Source of the DNA: Oxalobacter sp. OttesenSCG-928-P03
GTDB lineage: Bacteria; Pseudomonadota; Gammaproteobacteria; Burkholderiales; Burkholderiaceae_D
Reading direction: 5' to 3'
DNA: 60,133 nucleotides
Assembly: GCA_030269625.1 (NCBI GenBank)
Contig: JAJDFZ010000005.1
Location: forward strand, 1-60,133
This document shows, piece after piece, positions 54,198-60,133 of this stretch (position 1 is the first letter of the stretch; every line of letters begins with the position of its first letter). The notes below the pieces were generated by a model. That model saw nothing but the letters and a program-made list of their open reading frames with translations. It ran no database searches and had not been told where the DNA came from. The position numbers and the translations under genes were made by a program.

Positions 54198-55355
54198 ATG
54201 AAGCCTTTGCTTTCGGTAATTATGCCTTGTTATAACTGTGAGAAGACTCTTCGGGAGGCAGTTGAGTCATGTTACGTTCAGGGACTTTTGGTTGAGGAAT
54301 TTGAAGTCATCATGGTTGATGATGGATCCTCTGATGGAACAAGAGAACTTATGGTTTCACTCGGGCAGAAATATGCGAATATAAAACTGGTTTTTTGTGA
54401 TCAAAACAATGGGGGTGGTGCTGCGCGTAATACAGCCGTGACTCATAGTAAAGGAGACGTCTTATTTTGTCTGGATAGTGATGATATTTTACCGCCCCAG
54501 GTTCTTCAAAAGCTTTATGCATTCTTGGTCAAAGAAAAGTGCGATGGCGTTTTATTTGCTGAAACACAATTCTTTACATCAAATATAAAAAATGTGAAAA
54601 AAGTGATAAACAAGCCTTTGGATACCATTGTGTCTCTTGAAGATATTTATCGCAAAGACACAGGATTCCTGACACAAGTTAATTTCATGTACACAAAAAG
54701 GGCATTTCAAATAATTGAAGGGTATCCTACTAATCATGGTTTTGATACACAAACCTTTGGACTCAAATTTATTGCAAAAGGTTTACATGCTATCGTTTGC
54801 CCAGGCACTCATTATTTTCATAGACAGCACCAAAAAGGGCATCGTTCGTATTATGAGCGGGAATATGAGCGTGGTCTCATATCTATCAATACCTATCTCG
54901 CCTTGGAACCCATAGTAGACCATCTACATGATTCTGTTATTGATCTGATGATTCATTTTGACATATTTCTGAAGAACTATCATGGCGCCCAAACGAATCT
55001 TTTTGATGCTATTTCTTCCCATGTACAGGCTAATAATCCAGTTAGGCGCGCTGATTCTGATTGTCAGAATTTATTTGCAAAGCATTTCAGAGCAATTTGT
55101 AAGTGGATCAATCATGAGGACTATGCCCAAGCACAACAATCCTTTACCGCTTGTCTGCGAGAGGTAAAAAAACTCACTCCTTTGCTGCTTTTTCTTCAGA
55201 TTCGAATTTCGTGCGGACTTCTCGGAAATCAAGCAAATCGTATTGATGATGAAACCATAGGATACCTTGAGCGCTTTAAATTGTTAAACCACCCAAAATA
55301 TCGGCGTGTTCCTCCATTACTATTAAAAATATTTAAGGCCATACAGAATGCATAA
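54198..55355 (+). CDS. Glycosyltransferase family 2
   Basis: A 385-residue GT-A fold transferase: SVIMPCYNCEKTLREAVESC at the N-terminus, VDDGSSDGT, and the metal-binding LDSDDI (DxD). The C-terminal half (about 230-385) is not recognised. Donor and acceptor are unknown. No Shine-Dalgarno is seen (leader TAGAAAATAAAAAT). It overlaps the next gene by 8 bp. Confidence 0.9.
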   Translation: MKPLLSVIMPCYNCEKTLREAVESCYVQGLLVEEFEVIMVDDGSSDGTRELMVSLGQKYANIKLVFCDQNNGGGAARNTAVTHSKGDVLFCLDSDDILPPQVLQKLYAFLVKEKCDGVLFAETQFFTSNIKNVKKVINKPLDTIVSLEDIYRKDTGFLTQVNFMYTKRAFQIIEGYPTNHGFDTQTFGLKFIAKGLHAIVCPGTHYFHRQHQKGHRSYYEREYERGLISINTYLALEPIVDHLHDSVIDLMIHFDIFLKNYHGAQTNLFDAISSHVQANNPVRRADSDCQNLFAKHFRAICKWINHEDYAQAQQSFTACLREVKKLTPLLLFLQIRISCGLLGNQANRIDDETIGYLERFKLLNHPKYRRVPPLLLKIFKAIQNA

Positions 55356-56346
55356 CAGGAATATTTGGAGATACCTTAATTCCATATCAGGGAAAATTAA
55401 GCGGCACGTATTATCATGGTTTACTTCACCATTTACGATACGCAATGACAAAGCCCTCTTTGTTTCTGTATATCAGATTGCCCGTGCAAAATATGCAAAG
55501 TCTAAAGATTTATATGAGTACACGGAGTATCTCATGCCAGCATGGCAGGAATTTGTATCGGTGATAGAGCAATATTTTATTGGGAATTTGCCATTTTCTT
55601 TTCTCCGTCATCGTTTGTTAAAAAGAACGATGTTTGTTCAACTGCCAAATGATTCAACAAAATTACAGAAAAAACTGGTACTTGAGTACTTTGGTATGGA
55701 AAAAGCAAAGCAGTTATTGCGAGAGCATAATACTGGGGCGCCAATTCTAAATGATTTTGAATATGTCTCTTCAGGAAATACTACTCATCATCTCTATCAT
55801 TTGGCAAAGTTTGGAACAGAAAGTGGCTTGCGTATTGAGAACATCAACTCTATCGTTGAGTGGGGTGGCGGGTATGGGAACATGGCACGTCTTGCAAAAA
55901 CGATAAACAAAGACATGACATATATTATTATTGATATACCAATATTTTCATATATTCAATTTGTCTATTTAAATAGTACTCTTGGCCGAAATGCCGTGGT
56001 GTTATGTGAGCAAGAAGCAGGAGTTGAAAAAGGGAAAGTAAATATCGTGCCTCTTCATATACCGCATCTCTTAGCGCTTGTAAGCCAAATTTCTGGGTCA
56101 GATGTTTTCCTAAGTACATGGGCTCTTTCTGAGAGTAATCTTAAAACGCAGGAGCTCATAAGAAATCTAAATTATTTTGAAGCTCGGAATTTGTTAATTG
56201 CGTACCAGAAGGAGGATGAGTTATTTCCATTTGCGCGAAACGTTGAACATATTTCTGATAGCTATTCGGTTGAGTTTCAATCGGAGACTGAGTATTTAAA
56301 AGATAATTACTATCTTTTTTGCAAAAAAATAAGGGATGATTGCTGA
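55348..56346 (+). CDS. Putative sugar O-methyltransferase
   Basis: A 332-residue protein whose C-terminal half has a SAM-binding motif (IVEWGGGYGNMARLAK, about 171-186, then YIIIDIPIFSYIQFVYL). It resembles the family annotated as putative sugar O-methyltransferase found in O-antigen loci. Such enzymes can cap the non-reducing end and stop chain growth. Sugar target unknown. DNA in this part is distinctly AT-rich. Confidence 0.8.
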   Translation: MHNRNIWRYLNSISGKIKRHVLSWFTSPFTIRNDKALFVSVYQIARAKYAKSKDLYEYTEYLMPAWQEFVSVIEQYFIGNLPFSFLRHRLLKRTMFVQLPNDSTKLQKKLVLEYFGMEKAKQLLREHNTGAPILNDFEYVSSGNTTHHLYHLAKFGTESGLRIENINSIVEWGGGYGNMARLAKTINKDMTYIIIDIPIFSYIQFVYLNSTLGRNAVVLCEQEAGVEKGKVNIVPLHIPHLLALVSQISGSDVFLSTWALSESNLKTQELIRNLNYFEARNLLIAYQKEDELFPFARNVEHISDSYSVEFQSETEYLKDNYYLFCKKIRDDC

Positions 56347-56515
56347 GAAGGGATGCAACTTATTTTCTATAACAATGCATATATAAATTCTAATTACCTG
56401 TTCTACGTATTTTTATTAAGAGACAGACTGCCCTAAAGGCATGGCGACACTTGGCTATTAAAAATGGCAATAAAGTCTTACATTCGCCATCAACTTGTCC
56501 TGTTAATATCTCACC

Positions 56516-57244
56516 ATGATTACGCTTGATCACAATGATGTCATTGGCTTCATAAAACGTCGAAACCGCGACTATTCTAAAAAACTTACCAATTTTTACA
56601 ACTACTCAAGAGTAGTTTCTCTTGCGTATTTCGAGCGCATGGTGGAGACATACGAGTTTGATTCGATGAGTGTTGCAATAGTATCTGGCGACAAACATGA
56701 ACCAGAATTACGCCTAATGGAGCCATCATGTGTGGATATTTTTTCTTTCGAAGATGATCAACGCTACGATCTCGATAAACCTTGGGAGGAGGTGTTGCAC
56801 AATACCCGGCAGTACGACTTGGTAATGGCCAATCAGGTACTTGAACACATTTCAAATCCAAGGCAAGGCTTAATGAATCTGGCAGGACTTGCTCGTAATG
56901 GCGGTTATATTTATCTCACAATTCCCACTATTAATTGCATTCATGGAGAACCTTATTTTTATTCAGCAGGATATCACCCGCGTTTTCTTAATCGCCTTGC
57001 CGAAGAAACAGGATTAAAAGTTATCGAAGCTGGACATTGGGGATCCCGTAAATATTTACTGAATGCGGTCATTGGTGACTGGCTTACAATACGACAATTA
57101 AAACGCGCTTCTCTATTACGTAACCGTTTTCGCTTACGATTACCAGTGGATTTCTGGTCAGATGGACGATTTAATGAGCCGGGAATTATTACTGACTGCT
57201 GGGTTTTGCTTCAAAAGCCTGAAAAGGAAACGCTCTGGATTTAG
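56516..57244 (+). CDS. Class I SAM-dependent methyltransferase
   Basis: A 242-residue methyltransferase-domain protein with MANQVLEHISNPRQGLMNLA and ARNGGYIYLTIPT, the usual methyltransferase 11/23 core. Its N-terminal motif region is unusual (VAIVSGDKHEPELRLM). The 169-bp gap before it contains no gene. It is placed directly before a glycosyltransferase gene, and a role in glycan methylation is inferred from position only. Confidence 0.8.
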   Translation: MITLDHNDVIGFIKRRNRDYSKKLTNFYNYSRVVSLAYFERMVETYEFDSMSVAIVSGDKHEPELRLMEPSCVDIFSFEDDQRYDLDKPWEEVLHNTRQYDLVMANQVLEHISNPRQGLMNLAGLARNGGYIYLTIPTINCIHGEPYFYSAGYHPRFLNRLAEETGLKVIEAGHWGSRKYLLNAVIGDWLTIRQLKRASLLRNRFRLRLPVDFWSDGRFNEPGIITDCWVLLQKPEKETLWI

Positions 57245-57253
57245 AGATCGCTG

Positions 57254-58204
57254 ATGAATAAAGCTATACCCCCTATCCTCATTATTTATTTTAATCGTCC
57301 GCAGGTACTAAAGAAAACGTTACTTGCTCTCGCGCCAGTACAGCCTTCCTCGCTTTTTTTTTCTTCCGATGCGCCGAGAAAAAACGTTCTTAGTGATGTT
57401 GCTTTGGTTGCTGAATGTCACAAAGTCGTCGAATCTGTTGTCACTTGGGATTGTGCGGTTCATCATTTGCATGCGGAAGAAAATCAGGGGTGCGATGTGT
57501 GGGTGCCAAGATCCATTGACTGGTTTTTTACGCATGTCGAAGCAGGAATCATTCTTGAGGACGACTGCATGATTACAGAAGCATTCTGCAAATTTTCCGC
57601 TGAATTGCTTGAGAGATATCGGGATGAGCCGCGCATAATGAGTATTTCGGCGGCCAATTTCCAAGAGAAGAGTTGGGGTAACGGAGATTATTACTATTCT
57701 CGTTATCCTGCGATCTGGGGGTGGGCAACTTGGTCTCGTGCATGGCAACATTTTGACAGCCAGCTAGCCTGTGTTGATGCGTTTATTAATTCACCAGCCG
57801 GGCTCAACCAGCTACTCACAGATTCATTTGAACGTAAGTATTGGATTCGTTTTTACCGGGGGCTAAAGTCAGGAAAGTATCCTTTTTGGGATGCAAAATG
57901 GGTGTTGTCGGTATGGGCCAATGATGGAATATCCATCACGCCAAACCAAAATCTGGTTTCAAACATTGGCTTCGGGCCAGATGCGACTCATACGAAAACC
58001 AAGCCGGCAGGTATGGAAATGATCATTTCAGAGATTGCTTCCCCTCTGCGTTCCCCTGAGAATACGCGACAATTTTACGAAGAAGCTGACAGCCACTTAT
58101 TCAAGGTGCGATATAAACCAAAATTCAAGGATCGCATTATTAGTTTGAAGAATAGACTTTTAGGTTTGATGTCCCTCTTTTTGAAGAGAGTTCCGCGTTT
58201 GTGA
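57254..58204 (+). CDS. Glycosyltransferase (HlpA-like, GNT-I-like fold), copy B
   Basis: A 316-residue paralogue of the transferase at 51517-52485: ILIIYFNRPQVLKKTLLAL, FFSSDAPRKN, GIILEDDCMITEAF (DxD-type metal site) and YPAIWGWATWSRAW match in order. About a third of the residues seem shared by eye. Both probably transfer sugars in the same glycan, with different linkages. It lies 9 bp after the methyltransferase gene. Confidence 0.83.
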   Translation: MNKAIPPILIIYFNRPQVLKKTLLALAPVQPSSLFFSSDAPRKNVLSDVALVAECHKVVESVVTWDCAVHHLHAEENQGCDVWVPRSIDWFFTHVEAGIILEDDCMITEAFCKFSAELLERYRDEPRIMSISAANFQEKSWGNGDYYYSRYPAIWGWATWSRAWQHFDSQLACVDAFINSPAGLNQLLTDSFERKYWIRFYRGLKSGKYPFWDAKWVLSVWANDGISITPNQNLVSNIGFGPDATHTKTKPAGMEMIISEIASPLRSPENTRQFYEEADSHLFKVRYKPKFKDRIISLKNRLLGLMSLFLKRVPRL

Positions 58205-58233
58205 CAAATGAATACGAGAGATAGGTAATAGCA

Positions 58234-59133
58234 ATGATCGTTGTAAGGTTAAAAGGCGGTTTAGGAAATCAACTGTTTCAGTATGCAGCGGGATTTGCGC
58301 TTGCCAGGAAAAACGGGGATCAGTTCAAGCTTGATCTATCCGGATTCCAGAATCAGGATAGATCGCGTCCCTATGTCAGAGATGCTGATATTCTGCAATT
58401 TTCAATATCATCTCCTATCGCATCCGAAGAGGAAGTACAAAGATTTCGTAATCCTTTCGGTCAAGTTTCGCGGGTACTGCGCGTGATTATGCAGAAAGTC
58501 TTCAAGAAATATTATACAGACTGGCATCCTGAAGTGATGAACCGAAAGGGTGACATATACTTGGAAGGTTTTTTTCAATGCGACAAATATTTTGCCGAGT
58601 GTTTTGATGAGTTATCCCAAGAATTTTTGCTTCAACCAAATGTGAATGCTGATATAGAATCGATTGCACACTTGATTAAATCGATGCCCTGTCCGGTTTC
58701 CCTGCATGTCAGGCGTGGCGATTACGTTTCTGATCCAAAGATCAGTGCTCTTCACAATATTTGTGGCATCGATTATTACGAAACAGCATTGACACGTCTC
58801 AAGGATCAGATTGGCCCTTATGATCTTGTCGTATTCTCGGACGACATTGAGTGGGTTCGTCATAATCTGAATCTGAGTCAGGATACCTGTTATATTTCCG
58901 GTCAAAAAGGAGTTGGAGGCTCTACAATTAACACAGCTCAGGAGTTAATCCTGATGTCAATGTGTAAACATCATATTATTGCAAACAGCACTTTTAGCTG
59001 GTGGGGTGCATATCTTAACCGGACGCCGGGCAAAATTGTTATAGCGCCCGGCCTCTGGAACAGAAGCAAGGATTATTCTCACGAGAACATCATACCTTCC
59101 GGGTGGCAGCAGATTCCGATTTTGAGCAATTAA
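58234..59133 (+). CDS. Alpha-1,2-fucosyltransferase, GT11 family
   Basis: A 299-residue GT11 enzyme. The N-terminal VRLKGGLGNQLFQYAAGFAL, the GDP-fucose binding motif HVRRGDYV (about 163-170) and the late NSTFSWWGAYL are diagnostic of the family, which includes bacterial WbsJ/FutC and the human H-type enzymes. It would add alpha-1,2-linked fucose from the GDP-fucose made by ManC-Gmd-Fcl in this locus. A good ribosome binding site (AGAGATAGG) precedes the start. Confidence 0.93.
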   Translation: MIVVRLKGGLGNQLFQYAAGFALARKNGDQFKLDLSGFQNQDRSRPYVRDADILQFSISSPIASEEEVQRFRNPFGQVSRVLRVIMQKVFKKYYTDWHPEVMNRKGDIYLEGFFQCDKYFAECFDELSQEFLLQPNVNADIESIAHLIKSMPCPVSLHVRRGDYVSDPKISALHNICGIDYYETALTRLKDQIGPYDLVVFSDDIEWVRHNLNLSQDTCYISGQKGVGGSTINTAQELILMSMCKHHIIANSTFSWWGAYLNRTPGKIVIAPGLWNRSKDYSHENIIPSGWQQIPILSN

Positions 59134-59145
59134 GGTCATAGGAAA

Positions 59146-59961
59146 ATGAAGGTTGTGCCCGTTTCCGTCATCATCCCTTGCTATTGCTGTTCAGAGGTGC
59201 TGGAACGGGCTGTTACATCAGTAATTAATCAAACACTAAAACCATTTGAGATCATTCTTGTTGAAGATCATAGTCCTGATGCCCAGGCAACTAAAAATTG
59301 TATTTTGCAGCTACTAAGGAAATATTCTCAGAAGGATGGTATTTGTCTTCGTTCTGTTTTTCTTAAATCTAATCAAGGGCCCGCGGGAGCCCGGAATGCT
59401 GGATGGAATATTGCTAACGGTGATTGCATCGCTTTTCTGGATGCGGATGATGCTTGGCGTCCTGAGAAGATCGAAGTACAGTATTTATGGATGATTCAAA
59501 ATCCGGATTACGACTTGTCTTGTCATATATCTACTCTTTTCAGCAGTTATTCCGAAAATTCTCTTGAAAGTAAAGGCCCGGTTTTTTACAGGAGGCTTAC
59601 CCTTCAGGATATGCTTTTGATGAATTCAGTACAGACTCGGACGGTTATGTTACGTCGCTCATTGGAATACCGTTTTAATGAAGATATGCGTTTTGCCGAA
59701 GATTATGATTTATGGCTGAAAATAATCTCGAATGGACATAAAGCGGCTTTAATTGACAGAATTCTTGCATTTTCTTTTCGTCCTGATTTTGCCATAGGTG
59801 GACAAAGCGGAAACTTATGGAAAATGGAACGTTCCGAGCTGCAAATATATAGGCAACTGTACACTCGGAAAAAAATCAGTGCATTTACGTTAATTTTTGT
59901 TAGTGCATTCTCAATTATTAAGTATATAAGAAGGTTGCTCATTAGAATTTTTGTCTTGTAG
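59146..59961 (+). CDS. Glycosyltransferase family 2
   Basis: A 271-residue GT-A transferase with SVIIPCYCCSEVLERAVTS, VEDHSPD, the NQGPAGARNAGW motif and LDADDAW (DxD). The C-terminus ends with basic and hydrophobic residues (RRLLIRIFVL), possibly membrane-associated. Start follows ATAGGAAA. It is the last intact gene before the insertion sequence at the window edge, so the locus may continue beyond it. Confidence 0.9.
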   Translation: MKVVPVSVIIPCYCCSEVLERAVTSVINQTLKPFEIILVEDHSPDAQATKNCILQLLRKYSQKDGICLRSVFLKSNQGPAGARNAGWNIANGDCIAFLDADDAWRPEKIEVQYLWMIQNPDYDLSCHISTLFSSYSENSLESKGPVFYRRLTLQDMLLMNSVQTRTVMLRRSLEYRFNEDMRFAEDYDLWLKIISNGHKAALIDRILAFSFRPDFAIGGQSGNLWKMERSELQIYRQLYTRKKISAFTLIFVSAFSIIKYIRRLLIRIFVL

Positions 59962-60010
59962 TAATTCCATCCTAATATAGATGGATAGAGTATCTTGGCA
60001 TGCCTCAGAC

Positions 60011-60133
60011 TGAACCGCCCCGGAAATTGTAGAGGCTAATTTGTGTGAGTCAGGACATCATGACGTCCTGACGGGAAAGGTTCCTATAATAGTTTATCTC
60101 AGCTTCTGCGGGCGGGATATAGCCTATGGATTC
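60011..60133 (-). mobile_element. IS3-family insertion sequence, end only
   Basis: The element appears to begin at TGAACCGCCCCGG (60011-60023), which has the form of terminal inverted repeats in IS3-family members, and continues past the window edge. The transposase C-terminus lies inside it on the minus strand. The left boundary is estimated from the repeat alone; a target duplication cannot be seen. Confidence 0.75.
60050..60133 (-). CDS. IS3-family transposase (OrfB), C-terminal fragment at window edge
   Basis: The last 27 codons of a minus-strand frame read ESIGYIPPAEAEINYYRN followed by LSRQDVMMS and a stop. GYxPPAEAExxYY is the characteristic C-terminal end of DDE transposases of IS3-family elements. 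The rest lies outside the window, so it cannot be said whether the gene is intact. A near-palindrome (GTCAGGAC/GTCCTGAC, 60049-60072) covers the stop and could end the transcript. Confidence 0.85.
   Translation of the reverse strand, partial: ESIGYIPPAEAEINYYRNLSRQDVMMS

Noticed and set aside
1..60133. CRISPR array, prophage structural genes or rRNA operon
   Set aside because: No spaced identical repeats, no capsid or tail genes and no rRNA sequence were seen anywhere in the window.

Overview
The window reads as the chromosome of a betaproteobacterium of the order Burkholderiales. The run mlaFED-mlaA-mlaC-mlaB, ABC ATPase/permease, murA, hisGDCBHAFIE, HIT protein, HtrA protease, Nif3 and sspA-sspB is the gene order I know from that order. 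Base composition is moderate (about 50% GC, by eye). The usual cytochrome bc1 genes (petABC) and Tat translocase genes (tatABC) are missing from their expected slots. Both points would suit an anaerobic gut member of the Oxalobacteraceae such as Oxalobacter. That genus call is inference, not proof.

Layout. 1-2453 is the right end of an integrated element: two small unrecognised genes and a tyrosine integrase, sitting against the 3' end of tRNA-Thr(TGT). 2.5-22.3 kb is conserved core on the minus strand: stringent starvation proteins, Nif3, HIT, the complete histidine pathway, MurA, an ABC-2 exporter, the Mla phospholipid transport system and EttA, with an HtrA protease on the plus strand. 22.5-30.7 kb (plus) holds a Kup potassium transporter, an orphan RmlD-type reductase and a MarR-controlled tripartite efflux system (FUSC permease, DUF1656, HlyD, outer-membrane factor). 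30.7-40.6 kb holds rsmI, yraN, a diaA-like gene, two tandem dolP-like lipoprotein genes, 5-formyl-THF cyclo-ligase, Slt, Cca, an MBL hydrolase and LrgAB.

40.8-60.0 kb is a surface-polysaccharide locus. galE, a Sel1-repeat protein and a WecA/WbpL-type initiating transferase lead into rfaH, a strong terminator, a canonical ops element and then a long plus-strand operon: EPS-type MarR regulator, manC-fcl-gmd (GDP-mannose and GDP-fucose), a PglK/MsbA-like ABC exporter, LicD, two related glycosyltransferases, three methyltransferases, a polysaccharide deacetylase, two GT2 enzymes and a GT11 alpha-1,2-fucosyltransferase. The window ends inside an IS3-family insertion sequence (from about 60011).

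Most interesting signals: an RfaH antiterminator encoded next to an ops site that takes the place of a Shine-Dalgarno sequence at the head of the operon; a predicted fucosylated, possibly phosphocholine-bearing surface glycan; and a 905-bp tandem duplication of the dolP-like gene that left readable fossils of both flanking genes.
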